Assembly (NCBI RefSeq): GCF_001405015.1
Contig: NZ_CYZX01000001.1
Location: forward strand, 124,001-188,000
Direction: 5' to 3'
DNA length: 64,000 bases
From: Clostridium disporicum
GTDB taxonomy: Bacteria; Bacillota; Clostridia; Clostridiales; Clostridiaceae
How positions within the stretch are numbered: position 1 is the first letter of the stretch; each line of letters opens with the position of its first letter. Of this stretch, positions 1 through 8,589 are shown one piece after another. Both the position numbers and the translations under genes were made by a program. The notes below the pieces were generated by a model that worked only from the letters and a program-made list of their open reading frames with translations, was not told the DNA's origin and did not search any database.

Positions 1-16
1 TTATAATCATACATGG

Positions 17-60
17 AACTATATCTACTAATAAATTAAATTTATTTAGTAGATATAGTT
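17..60. terminator. Long AT-rich hairpin at the window edge
   Basis: Two arms of about 20 bases (17-37 and 39-60) are complementary apart from one extra A, and a CT-rich, T-containing stretch follows. It probably ends transcription of a gene left of the window. The T tract is interrupted, so termination efficiency is uncertain. Confidence 0.5.
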
Positions 61-103
61 CTCTTTATTTATTCATATAAATTTATTAATAAGCAATAAA
101 TAA

Positions 104-133
104 GTTGGATAAAAATGGAAAAAGATATATAAT
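104..133 (+). promoter_or_regulatory. Sigma-A-type promoter for the phosphodiesterase gene
   Basis: TTGGAT (104-109) and TATAAT (128-133) are separated by 18 bases. Transcription would start near 140, leaving a very short leader that carries the GGGTGAT ribosome binding site at 142-148. Confidence 0.6.
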
Positions 134-154
134 TTATAGATGGGTGATGATTGA

Positions 155-994
155 ATGTATGAGAATTTTGGAAAAATAATAGTAACAGTTGGATTAGATA
201 TAGTTATTTTACTTGTAATATATATCTTTCTTATATATGGAGATAAGAAGGATGTAGAGGAGACGGAATGGTTAACAAGTACTAAATTTGCACATAGAGG
301 GTTGTATTCTAACGACCAAGTAATACCAGAAAATTCATTAGAAGCTTTTAGTAATGCCATTAAAAACAATTATGGTATTGAATTAGATGTTGCTTTTACT
401 AAAGATAAGAAAACAGTAGTATTTCATGATGATAACTTATTAAGGATGACAGGTTTAAATAAAAAAATAAGTGATTGCACATTAGAAGAACTACAAAACT
501 TAACATTAGCTGATACAGAGTATAAAATTCCTACTTTTAGTGAGGTACTTAGTTTAGTAGATGGAAAAGTTCCTTTAATAATTGAAATAAAATCAAATAG
601 TGATAGAGATGGTTTGTGTAAAGCTGTGGAAAACGAACTTAAAAATTATAAAGGTAATTTTTGTATTGAATCTTTTGATCCTTTAATACTGAGCAGAATA
701 AAAAAGAATATGCCAGAAGTAATAAGAGGACAACTTTCAATGAAGTTTCCTAAAGAGAATAAATCTCCGAAAACACTTAAAATAGTCCTAGAATACTTAT
801 TATTAAATTGTAAGAGTAGACCTCATTTTATAGCATATAATTGGATAGATTCAGATAATCTTTCTCTAAAAATTTTAAGAAAATTAGGAATTATAACTAT
901 TGCTTGGACTGTTAATTCTGAAAAGGCTTTGGAAGTAAGTAGTGAAAAGTTCGACACGATAATCTTTGAGCATTGTGAACCAATGAATTACTAA
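155..994 (+). CDS. Membrane-anchored glycerophosphodiester phosphodiesterase
   Basis: Likely hydrolyses glycerophosphodiesters (deacylated phospholipid or teichoic-acid-type substrates) to glycerol-3-phosphate and an alcohol. Residues about 8-28 form one N-terminal membrane segment, so the catalytic TIM barrel should sit on the outer face of the membrane or be tethered to it. The GDPD signature is visible: H47-R48-G49, P58-E59-N60, E76-L77-D78, H91-D92, and an IEIK strand further on. The 279-residue length fits one GDPD domain plus the anchor. The gene has its own promoter upstream and a terminator downstream, so it is probably monocistronic. Family assignment is firm; the natural substrate is inferred only. 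Confidence 0.9.
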   Translation: MYENFGKIIVTVGLDIVILLVIYIFLIYGDKKDVEETEWLTSTKFAHRGLYSNDQVIPENSLEAFSNAIKNNYGIELDVAFTKDKKTVVFHDDNLLRMTGLNKKISDCTLEELQNLTLADTEYKIPTFSEVLSLVDGKVPLIIEIKSNSDRDGLCKAVENELKNYKGNFCIESFDPLILSRIKKNMPEVIRGQLSMKFPKENKSPKTLKIVLEYLLLNCKSRPHFIAYNWIDSDNLSLKILRKLGIITIAWTVNSEKALEVSSEKFDTIIFEHCEPMNY

Positions 995-1021
995 ATTTTA
1001 AATATAAATTAGCTTAAATAA

Positions 1022-1051
1022 AAAGGACTAGATACAGTCCTTTATTTTTTT
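1022..1051 (+). terminator. Rho-independent terminator
   Basis: AAAGGACT (1022-1029) pairs with AGTCCTTT (1036-1043), and a T-rich run follows. It closes the phosphodiesterase transcript. Confidence 0.85.
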
Positions 1052-1136
1052 ATAAAATTTGTCTATAATAAAATGGGAAAATTTAACAGAAAATTTATTC
1101 TTGCTAAATGCAATAAATAAAAATAGGAGGATGAAA

Positions 1137-2642
1137 ATGAATTTAGAAAAGAAGTTTGAAGAGGTTAAGGAGTATATTGGAGAAGTTGAATATCTAACAC
1201 ATGCAATGGTGTTAGTTGATTGGGATACAAGAACTAATATGCCTATAAAAGCAGGAGAATCAAGAAGTAAGGTATTAGAATATTTATCAGGTCAGTTATT
1301 TAATATGACTACATCACCAAAGGTTAAGACATTTATAGAAGAGTTAACGCCATATAAAAATGAGATGTCTTTAGTTCAAAGAAGAATTCTTGAAGAGCTT
1401 GAAAGAAATTATAATGAAATTATGAAAATACCTGAAGATAGATATGTGGCTTCTGTTGGAGCTACAAGTAGAGCTCAAATTGCATGGGAAAAGGCTAAAG
1501 AGGCAAATGATTATGAAAGCTTTAAACCATACCTTCAGAATGTTATTGATTTTTCTAGAGAATTTATTGGGTATTGGGGATACGAAGGTGATAAATATAA
1601 TACATTATTAGATAAATATGAAAAAGGACTTACAGTTGAAAAGTTAGATAAAATATTTAGTGAGTTAAGAGATGGAATAGTAGAGATATTAGAAAACATC
1701 AAGAAAAGTGATAAGAAAATAAGTACAGATATACTAAATGGTAATTTCGATGTAAATAAGCAAAAGGAGTTATCATTGTGTGTACTTGAAAAAATGGGAT
1801 TTGATTTAGAAGCAGGAAGATTAGATGTAAGTGTCCATCCATTCACAACAAATATGGGAAACAAGGATGTAAGATTAACTACTAATTATCATAAGGATAG
1901 ATTTGCTTCAGCATTATTTAGTACAATTCACGAAGGTGGACATGGGATTTATGAACAAAATATTAGTGATGATTTAGAGAATACAGGATTGAATGCTGGG
2001 GTTTCAATGGCTATTCATGAATCACAATCAAGATTTTATGAGAATATAATAGGAAGAAGTAAAGAGTTCACTTCATATTTATTGAATTTATCTAGAAAAT
2101 ATTTTGAAGAATTTAAGGACGTTACTGCAGAAGAGTTTTATGAAGTAATGAATAAAGTAGAGCCTTCATTTATTAGAACAGAAGCTGATGAATTAACTTA
2201 TTCACTTCATATAATTATTAGATATGAATTAGAAAAAGATTTGATAAATGGAAGAATAACATTAGATCAACTTCCAAGTGAATGGAACAAGAAGTATAAA
2301 GAATACTTAGATGTTGAACCAACAAGTGATTCTGTTGGAGTTTTACAAGATGTTCATTGGTCTGCATCATTATTTGGATACTTTCCTAGCTATGCATTAG
2401 GTAATCTTTATGGAGCACAAATTTATTATACGCTTTTAAAAGAAGAACCTACAATAATGGAAGACATTGCAGAGGGGAATCTTAATAATCTACATTCTTG
2501 GTTGAAAGAAAACATTCATAAATATGGAAGTATTTATTCTCCAGCTGAGATAATTAAAAGAGTAACTGGAGAAGAGTTAAACCCACAATATTTCATTAAG
2601 TATTTAAAGGATAAGTATTATGAAATATACAATATTAAATAA
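1137..2642 (+). CDS. M32 family metallocarboxypeptidase
   Basis: Zinc-dependent carboxypeptidase of the thermostable carboxypeptidase 1 (Taq) family, which removes C-terminal residues from peptides in the cytoplasm. The zinc site HEGGH lies at residues 265-269, and the third ligand is the Glu of IHESQSR at about 295. The almost all-helical 501-residue chain matches the usual M32 length. I place the start at the ATG at 1137 because AGGAGG (1125-1130) is 6 bases upstream. The ATG at 1131 directly abuts that site, and a reading frame open from 1059 has no ribosome binding site. A bidirectional terminator follows. The assignment is secure, the physiological peptides unknown. Confidence 0.93.
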   Translation: MNLEKKFEEVKEYIGEVEYLTHAMVLVDWDTRTNMPIKAGESRSKVLEYLSGQLFNMTTSPKVKTFIEELTPYKNEMSLVQRRILEELERNYNEIMKIPEDRYVASVGATSRAQIAWEKAKEANDYESFKPYLQNVIDFSREFIGYWGYEGDKYNTLLDKYEKGLTVEKLDKIFSELRDGIVEILENIKKSDKKISTDILNGNFDVNKQKELSLCVLEKMGFDLEAGRLDVSVHPFTTNMGNKDVRLTTNYHKDRFASALFSTIHEGGHGIYEQNISDDLENTGLNAGVSMAIHESQSRFYENIIGRSKEFTSYLLNLSRKYFEEFKDVTAEEFYEVMNKVEPSFIRTEADELTYSLHIIIRYELEKDLINGRITLDQLPSEWNKKYKEYLDVEPTSDSVGVLQDVHWSASLFGYFPSYALGNLYGAQIYYTLLKEEPTIMEDIAEGNLNNLHSWLKENIHKYGSIYSPAEIIKRVTGEELNPQYFIKYLKDKYYEIYNIK

Positions 2643-2647
2643 ATAAT

Positions 2648-2698
2648 AAAAAAGCTCTATTAAACCATAAAATTGTAAAGCGGTTTAATAGAGCTTTT
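2648..2698. terminator. Bidirectional terminator between convergent genes
   Basis: A 17 bp stem (2648-2666 with 2682-2698) is flanked by A-rich and T-rich tracts. It serves both the M32 peptidase on the plus strand and the GerA-type gene on the minus strand. Confidence 0.9.
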
Positions 2699-2699
2699 A

Positions 2700-4115
2700 T
2701 TATCTTTTCTCAATTTGTTTTCTAGTTCTGAAAAGTACCTTTTTCAAAGCTTTCCAATTAAAAGGTATAAGTGGGTATAAATACTTTTCACCAGTTACTG
2801 TCTTAGTTGTAAATAGAATTATTAAATTAAATACTAATCCTGCTATAAATCCCCAAGCACCGAAAAATCCAGTAGTTATAAGTAGGAGGATACGATTAAA
2901 TTTTAATGCAAATCCTAGTTCAATGCTAGGTTGAACAAAACTAGTTAGCGCTACTATTGACATATAAAGGATAGTTTGAGGGGTAAACCATCCAGTTTGA
3001 ACTGTATAATCACCTAAAATTAATCCACCTATAATTGAAAGTGAAGTACCTAGAGAGTTAGGTGTATTAAGTGATGCTAGTTTCAATCCATCTATAGCAA
3101 TCTCTGCTATAAGAAATTGTATGAATATTGGTATTGTATAAGGGTCTTTCGGCAATAGAAAGCTTAATTTTCCAACTAACCACTGAGGATTAGCTGTTAA
3201 TAGCACATAAACTGGAGTTAAGAATATATTTACAAAAAGTACAAGATATCTTAACATTTTTAGATAATTTCCTGTAATTACAGGTAGATAATAATCATCG
3301 ATAGATTGGAAAAAATCGAAAATACTGCCAGGCAATATTAGCGCAGAAGGTGTATTATCGATTAATATAACGATTTTACCTTCGATAATTTCAGCAGCTA
3401 CTACATCAGGTCTTTCTGTATATCTTGCTTTAGGAAATGGATTTAATCGACTTTTAGGCATTAATACCTCAAGTAAACTTTCATCTCCTAAAGTTAAAGC
3501 TTTAATTTTTAAACCTTCTATTAATTCTTTAACCTTATTTAATGTTTTTTTATCTACTTTACTTTCTAGATATCCGATTGCTACATCCGTTTGAGATATT
3601 TGACCTATAGTATGCATTTCAAATATAAGCTTAGGATCTCTAATCCTTCTTCTGATTAAGGCAGTATTAAATACTATAGTTTCCACAAAACCATCATGAG
3701 AACCACGTAAAACCTTCTCTTTATCTGGCTCATCAACACCTCTAGAAGGATATGTTCTATAATCAAGAATAAGAGCTTCATTAAAGCTTTCACATAGCAT
3801 AGCTGTTTGACCAGATAAAACAGCTTTAACAATGCTGTCTATATCAGTATCTGTAGAAGCTTCTATAGAGCTTAAAGCTTTTTCTATAAGCTCTTGGGCA
3901 GAAGATATACTTTTAAAGTCTTCTTTTTTAAGATTGTACATATCTCTTCTTACATATTCCATATTAGTATCTTTTACAAAGCCATCAAGATAATAACAAT
4001 AGAATTTTGTGTTATGTACATCGATTATTCTTTCAAGAACATCAAATGTTTTTCCTACTTGTAATTCTTTTTGTAGTAGTTCAACATTTTTCTTAAAATT
4101 ATTTGTTAATTTCAT
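2700..4115 (-). CDS. GerA-family spore germination protein (orphan A subunit)
   Basis: A-subunit type protein of the Ger nutrient germinant receptors, expected in the inner membrane of the dormant spore. The first ~270 residues are the hydrophilic domain. The conserved region around DFFQSIDDYYLP at roughly residue 265-280 precedes four to five hydrophobic segments, and a basic tail ends the protein. Its 471 residues are normal for GerA. It is preceded by a good GGAG site and stands alone: no B (permease) or C (lipoprotein) subunit gene is in the window. Single gerAA-like genes are known in clostridia such as C. perfringens. A SpoVAF-like role is an alternative. The germinant cannot be deduced. 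Confidence 0.9.
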   Translation of the reverse strand: MKLTNNFKKNVELLQKELQVGKTFDVLERIIDVHNTKFYCYYLDGFVKDTNMEYVRRDMYNLKKEDFKSISSAQELIEKALSSIEASTDTDIDSIVKAVLSGQTAMLCESFNEALILDYRTYPSRGVDEPDKEKVLRGSHDGFVETIVFNTALIRRRIRDPKLIFEMHTIGQISQTDVAIGYLESKVDKKTLNKVKELIEGLKIKALTLGDESLLEVLMPKSRLNPFPKARYTERPDVVAAEIIEGKIVILIDNTPSALILPGSIFDFFQSIDDYYLPVITGNYLKMLRYLVLFVNIFLTPVYVLLTANPQWLVGKLSFLLPKDPYTIPIFIQFLIAEIAIDGLKLASLNTPNSLGTSLSIIGGLILGDYTVQTGWFTPQTILYMSIVALTSFVQPSIELGFALKFNRILLLITTGFFGAWGFIAGLVFNLIILFTTKTVTGEKYLYPLIPFNWKALKKVLFRTRKQIEKR

Positions 4116-4231
4116 TTTTAGCTCCTTATCTATAAAAATAATACATTTAGTTTTAACTTTTTTTGAAGCTTATATACTAATTTTGTAGTAAAATAAATAG
4201 AAGATAATTTAAAGGTGAGGAGTTGTTACAT

Positions 4232-4699
4232 ATGACTAAAACAAATGCTATGAGAATTTTAGATAAAAATAAGATTAAATATGAAGTAATAGAATACGAT
4301 ATATCTGATGGGAAAATCGATGGAGTATCTGTTGCAGAAAAAACAAATCAAGATGTTAAAGAAGTGTATAAAACATTAGTAACACAGGGCAATACTAAAA
4401 CGATTTATGTATTTGTTATACCAGTAAATGAAGAATTAAATCTTAAGAAAGCAGCAAAAGTATGTGGTGAAAAGAAAATAGATATGATACATGTAAATGA
4501 TATTCTGAAACTAACAGGATATATTAGGGGTGGCTGCTCACCAATTGGTATGAAGAAGTTATATAAAACATTTATTCATAAAGATGCTGAAAGCTTAGAC
4601 AGAGTATGTGTAAGTGGTGGTAAAAAGGGATTACAAGTAAAGTTATCACCACAAGATTTACAGAATGTTTCAAATGCAATATTTGAAGACTTACTTTAA
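4232..4699 (+). CDS. ybaK: Cys-tRNA(Pro)/Cys-tRNA deacylase, YbaK family
   Basis: Trans-editing enzyme that hydrolyses cysteine mischarged on tRNA(Pro), related to the INS domain of prolyl-tRNA synthetase. The 155-residue protein shows the family layout: the Lys in VYKTLVTQG, the VIPVNEELNLKKAAK segment and the GYIRGGCSPIG loop. I chose ATG 4232, 9 bases after GAGGAG at 4217-4222; an in-frame TTG at 4223 touches that site. It is transcribed divergently from the germination gene with about 115 bases between them. Function is inferred by family and conservation is clear. Confidence 0.9.
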   Translation: MTKTNAMRILDKNKIKYEVIEYDISDGKIDGVSVAEKTNQDVKEVYKTLVTQGNTKTIYVFVIPVNEELNLKKAAKVCGEKKIDMIHVNDILKLTGYIRGGCSPIGMKKLYKTFIHKDAESLDRVCVSGGKKGLQVKLSPQDLQNVSNAIFEDLL

Positions 4700-4785
4700 T
4701 TAGTTATTTTCAAAGAGAAGTTAATAATTAATTTAAGTATAATTTATAAATATTTATTAGCACTTAATATTAAGGAGAGAAAGAA

Positions 4786-5571
4786 ATGGAACTAAATATG
4801 GATTTTTTACGTGAATATGAAAATTTAATGAATGAGGATGTGGAAAAGGCTTTAGAGTTTTGCATAAATACTTTAGAAGAAAGCAATAATCCTGAAATTT
4901 ATATTTATATAGGTGAGTGCTATATGGCTTTAAATTTATTTGAAGAAGCTATAGAAGCTATAGATAAAGGATTAAAGGAAGGGTCAGTAAATATAAATTT
5001 TGCTAAGAGTTTAAAAGGAGAATCTTTATTCTATTTAGAGAAATATGAAGAAAGTAAAGAGATATTTTTAGAATTATTAAAAGAAAGACCAAATAGCTTT
5101 TTCTCAATAGCTTATCTTACTGATATAGATATTAAGCTAGGTAACTATAAAGAAGGAGTAGAAAGAGCAGAAGAAGCGTTAAAGAAAAATAAACTTGATA
5201 GCAAAGATTCTGCTTATATAGAAGTAAATATAGGTTGGATAAAACTTAAATATTTAAATAAAGAAGATGAAGCATTAAATCACTTTAATCATGCACTAGA
5301 TTTAGATAATAATTTAGGAAATGCTTATATAGGCTTTGCAGAATATTATTTAAGAAAAGAAGAGTATTTTAAAGCTATAGATAATTTTGAAAAGGCAATT
5401 GATCTTGGCGAAAATACTTTAGATGTATATTTTGGAATGGGATTAGCATATAAAGGGTTAGGACAATTAGAAGATGCTTTAGAATACTTTAAAGTTGTAT
5501 ATAATGCTGATGAAAGCTATGAAGAAGCTAAGAAAGAAATAGAACTAATTGAAAGTGTTCAATCTAACTAA
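4786..5571 (+). CDS. Tetratricopeptide repeat protein
   Basis: A 261-residue soluble protein built almost entirely of TPR helical hairpins. Repeats with the W/Y-G-A-P spacing are seen from about residue 30 to 245, for example IGECYMALNLFEEAIEAID and MGLAYKGLGQLEDALEYF. It has no signal peptide or membrane segment. TPR proteins are scaffolds for protein-protein contacts, and the partner here is unknown. The start has AAGGAGAG about 8 bases upstream. The GNAT gene follows 34 bases downstream, so the two may be co-transcribed. Confidence 0.85.
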   Translation: MELNMDFLREYENLMNEDVEKALEFCINTLEESNNPEIYIYIGECYMALNLFEEAIEAIDKGLKEGSVNINFAKSLKGESLFYLEKYEESKEIFLELLKERPNSFFSIAYLTDIDIKLGNYKEGVERAEEALKKNKLDSKDSAYIEVNIGWIKLKYLNKEDEALNHFNHALDLDNNLGNAYIGFAEYYLRKEEYFKAIDNFEKAIDLGENTLDVYFGMGLAYKGLGQLEDALEYFKVVYNADESYEEAKKEIELIESVQSN

Positions 5572-5605
5572 TAGTTAATTACTTTAAAAGTATATAGGAG
5601 AACTT

Positions 5606-6154
5606 ATGAATAAAAGTATTAAGTTAAAACATATTAGTGGAAGAATTATTGATGCAAAGATTAGAAGGTTGACAAATAGGGATTTAGATAAAATTTTATT
5701 ACTTCAAGATTTCATATATGAGAGTATGGTAGATAAAAGCCTTTTTGCTAAGACAGAAAAAGAAGAGTTTGAAAACATGATAAACAATAAAGGCGAGGTT
5801 ATAGGAGTTGTTACTGAAGATGATGAACTTATAGCTTTTGGAGCTATGATAAAGCCAAAATTTAAAAAGTTTAACTTAGGATATGATCTAAATTATGATG
5901 ATAAAAAACTTATTTCAATAGCTCATATTGAATCAACAGTAGTACATTCAGATTATAGAGGAAATAGGTTACAAAGAACTTTGGTAGAAGAACTTGAAAA
6001 AGTTGCAAAAGATAAAGGATGCTGTATTTTTTGTGCAACAGTAGCACCACAAAACGAATTTAGTTTAAATACATTCATTAAATTGGGATATAAAATAGCT
6101 ATAGAAAAAGAGAAGTATGGTGGCTTAAAAAGATATATTGTTATTAAGGAATAA
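5606..6154 (+). CDS. GNAT family N-acetyltransferase
   Basis: Predicted acetyl-CoA-dependent acetyltransferase of 182 residues. Motif A with the pyrophosphate-binding loop is visible as VVHSDYRGNRLQRTLVEEL at about residues 111-130. The strand before it (SIAHIESTVV) and the C-terminal FIKLGYKIAIEKEKYGG are also typical of the fold. The acceptor substrate cannot be predicted. The ribosome binding site AGGAGA precedes the ATG. It may share a transcript with the TPR gene; the oligopeptidase downstream has its own promoter. Confidence 0.8.
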   Translation: MNKSIKLKHISGRIIDAKIRRLTNRDLDKILLLQDFIYESMVDKSLFAKTEKEEFENMINNKGEVIGVVTEDDELIAFGAMIKPKFKKFNLGYDLNYDDKKLISIAHIESTVVHSDYRGNRLQRTLVEELEKVAKDKGCCIFCATVAPQNEFSLNTFIKLGYKIAIEKEKYGGLKRYIVIKE

Positions 6155-6191
6155 AAATATAAATAAGTTGATATTGCCTAAAATAATACTG

Positions 6192-6220
6192 TTGGAATTA
6201 TATATATTATATGGTATAAT
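6192..6220 (+). promoter_or_regulatory. Promoter of the M3 oligopeptidase gene
   Basis: TTGGAA (6192-6197), a 17-base spacer and TATAAT (6215-6220) preceded by TGG give an extended -10 promoter. The predicted start near 6227 leaves a leader of about 30 bases with GGAGGGG before the ATG. Confidence 0.65.
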
Positions 6221-6256
6221 TTTCATGAAACATATTTACATATTGGAGGGGCTAAG

Positions 6257-7951
6257 ATGGAATTTAAAGACTATACATATGAAAGACCAAGTTATGAAGA
6301 ATATAAAAGTGAATTTAATATTTTATTAGATAAATTCACAAATGCTTCAACATACGAAGAGTGTAAGAAAGCATTAGAAGATATAAATGCTTTAAGGGGT
6401 ACACTTATGACTATGATGGAACTTGCTGGTATAAGATACACTATAAATACAAATGATGAGTTTTATAGTGAAGAAAAAGATTACTGGGATGAAAATTCTC
6501 CATTATATGAAGAACTAGATGATAGATACAACAAGGCAATGGTTGCTTCTAAGTTTAGAGAAGAGTTAGAAAGAGAATATGGTAAGCAATTATTTAAATT
6601 ACTAGAATTAAAGCTTAAAGCTTTCTCTAAAGATATTATTGAAGATTTGCAACTTGAAAATAAATTAACTTCAGAGTATGTAAAACTTATTGCTTCAGCT
6701 AAGATACCATTTAACGGTGAAGTATTAAATCTACCAGGTTTAGGAAAATACAAAGAATCAACTGATAGAAAGATTAGAGAAGCAGCATGGGGAGCTTCAT
6801 CAAAATTCTTTACAGAACATGAAGATGAGTTTGACTCAATTTATGATAAATTAGTAAAAGTAAGAACTAAGATAGCTAAAAAGTTAGGGTATAACAACTT
6901 TGTAGAGCTTGGTTATATAAGAATGAGTAGAACTGATTATAATGCAGAAATGGTTAGTGAGTTTAGAAAGCAAGTTAAAGAATATATAGTACCTGTTGCT
7001 TCTAAGCTATATGAAAGACAAAGAGAAAGATTGGGATTAGACGAATTAAAGTATTATGATATAGATATGGAATTCACTTCAGGAAATGCTACACCTAAAG
7101 GAGATAAAGATTGGATATTATCTAATGGAGAAAAAATGTACAGTGAACTTTCTCCTGAAACAAAAGAATTCTTTGATTTTATGGTAGATAGAAAGTTACT
7201 TGATCTTGAAACAAAGGAAGGTAAAGCAGGTGGAGGATATTGTACTTATATAAATGATTATAAGTCACCTTTCATTTTCTCAAACTTTAATGGAACTTCA
7301 GGAGATATTGATGTATTAACACATGAAGCAGGACATGCATTCCAAGTTTATAATTCTACTTGGATTTCTGTACCGGAAATTGTTTGGCCTACTTATGAAA
7401 GTTGTGAAATACATTCTATGAGTATGGAATTCCTAACATGGCCTTGGATGAATAATTTCTTTTTAGAAGATACAGATAAGTATAAATTTACACATTTAGG
7501 GTCAGCTATTAAATTTATACCTTATGGTGTAACTGTAGATGAATTCCAACATTTTGTTTATGAGAATCCAGAAGCTACACCAATGGAAAGAAAAAATATG
7601 TGGAGACAATTAGAAAAGAAATATTTACCACATAAAAATTATGAAGGTGATGATTTCTTAGAAAGAGGAGGATTCTGGTTTAAACAAAGTCATATTTTTG
7701 AAAATCCATTCTACTATATTGATTATACATTAGCTCAAATTTGTGCACTTCAATTCTGGAAGAAAGCTAATGAAAATAGAGAAGTTGCATGGAATGATTA
7801 TTTAAGACTTTGTAAAGCTGGTGGAACTAAGTCTTTCTTAGAACTTGTTAAACTAGCAAATTTAAAATCTCCATTTAAAGATGGCTGTGTAAGCTCAATT
7901 ATTGGTGATATCGAAAATTGGTTAGACAATGTAAATGATAAGAGTTTATAA
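6257..7951 (+). CDS. M3 family oligoendopeptidase (PepF-like)
   Basis: Cytoplasmic zinc peptidase that cleaves short oligopeptides, of the M3B oligoendopeptidase type. The HEAGH zinc motif is at residues 356-360 (His ligands 356 and 360), and a Glu ligand lies in the following YESCEIHSMSMEF helix at about 384. The 564 residues match the usual clostridial M3 length. The start has GGAGGGG 6 bases upstream. Together with the M32 carboxypeptidase nearby it suggests active peptide turnover in an amino-acid-using organism; that link is inference. Confidence 0.93.
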   Translation: MEFKDYTYERPSYEEYKSEFNILLDKFTNASTYEECKKALEDINALRGTLMTMMELAGIRYTINTNDEFYSEEKDYWDENSPLYEELDDRYNKAMVASKFREELEREYGKQLFKLLELKLKAFSKDIIEDLQLENKLTSEYVKLIASAKIPFNGEVLNLPGLGKYKESTDRKIREAAWGASSKFFTEHEDEFDSIYDKLVKVRTKIAKKLGYNNFVELGYIRMSRTDYNAEMVSEFRKQVKEYIVPVASKLYERQRERLGLDELKYYDIDMEFTSGNATPKGDKDWILSNGEKMYSELSPETKEFFDFMVDRKLLDLETKEGKAGGGYCTYINDYKSPFIFSNFNGTSGDIDVLTHEAGHAFQVYNSTWISVPEIVWPTYESCEIHSMSMEFLTWPWMNNFFLEDTDKYKFTHLGSAIKFIPYGVTVDEFQHFVYENPEATPMERKNMWRQLEKKYLPHKNYEGDDFLERGGFWFKQSHIFENPFYYIDYTLAQICALQFWKKANENREVAWNDYLRLCKAGGTKSFLELVKLANLKSPFKDGCVSSIIGDIENWLDNVNDKSL

Positions 7952-7990
7952 TAAATTAGTTCTATAAATAATTAAATACAGATAAAATTA

Positions 7991-8130
7991 CACCTCAACT
8001 ATTATGAAAAAAATTAATTTTTAAGAAATAACTTATATATTAGTGTATGTATTGTTATTTAAATAAGCGAATTAGAGTTTTTTCTTTGCTTATAAATTTT
8101 AATTTACTTGTCAATAATAATGTTGAGGTG
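7991..8130 (+). promoter_or_regulatory. Possible long-range pairing that masks a ribosome binding site
   Basis: CACCTCAAC at 7991-7999 is perfectly complementary to GTTGAGGTG at 8122-8130, which contains the ribosome binding site of the next gene. A further 6 pairs (8000-8005 with 8114-8119) follow after a 2-base bulge. Pairing would sequester the site if transcription starts upstream of 7991. No promoter was identified. Confidence 0.4.
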
Positions 8131-8136
8131 AATTTA

Positions 8137-8484
8137 ATGTACGATAATATAGGAATTAATAAAGAAAAAAGATTAAATTATATGAAAAAAAGAATACGAA
8201 TTCCCAAAATAACCAATAGAAATTATTATATTTATAGCTATGATTATGATAATAATTGTTGTGAAGACAATGATTTTGAAGATGCATACAAAGATTATTA
8301 CGAAAATGAATATGATTATGAGAATGATGAATATAAAGAAAATTATCCATGTGATGCTTTCTGTGAAGATTATGAAGAGACTTGTAAGTGTACTATGAAT
8401 ACAGTGAAAAAGTTAGCTTTAGTTTCAGCAGGAGTTTTAGTTGGTGTATCTGCAATTTCATTATTATTATCTAAAAGAAGGTAA
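8137..8484 (+). CDS. Small acidic Tyr/Asp-rich protein with C-terminal membrane anchor
   Basis: I do not recognise a family. From ATG 8137, 6 bases after GAGGTG, it encodes 115 residues. The N-terminal ~35 residues are basic. Residues about 38-80 are extremely rich in Tyr, Asp, Glu and Asn. Six cysteines follow a CC, C, C, C-x-C pattern (the last near C88-K-C90). Residues about 96-111 form one hydrophobic helix ending in a basic KRR tail, typical of a tail-anchored protein. The reading frame is open from 8047, but nothing upstream of 8137 has a ribosome binding site. A terminator follows. Function unknown. Confidence 0.7.
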   Translation: MYDNIGINKEKRLNYMKKRIRIPKITNRNYYIYSYDYDNNCCEDNDFEDAYKDYYENEYDYENDEYKENYPCDAFCEDYEETCKCTMNTVKKLALVSAGVLVGVSAISLLLSKRR

Positions 8485-8548
8485 TTGTAATATAAAATAA
8501 AAGTAGTGGAATTTATAATATATAAGAAGTATAATATGAATAAAAATA

Positions 8549-8575
8549 AAAGACTCTTTTAAGAGTCTTTTTTAG
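8549..8575 (+). terminator. Rho-independent terminator
   Basis: AAAAGACTCTT pairs with AAGAGTCTTTT, followed by a T run. It lies just before the ribosome binding site of the SNF2 helicase gene. Confidence 0.85.
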
Positions 8576-8589
8576 TTTAGGTGATTAAA

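Noticed and set aside
73..369. A 98-codon minus-strand frame at the left edge
   Set aside because: It is antisense to the promoter and start of the phosphodiesterase and has no recognisable domain.
4116..4200. A forespore sigma-G promoter for the germination gene
   Set aside because: No match to the expected -35 and -10 elements at proper spacing was visible on the minus strand.
6138..6329. A 63-codon frame overlapping GNAT and the M3 peptidase
   Set aside because: It overlaps the real M3 start in another frame and covers a promoter; no ribosome binding site.
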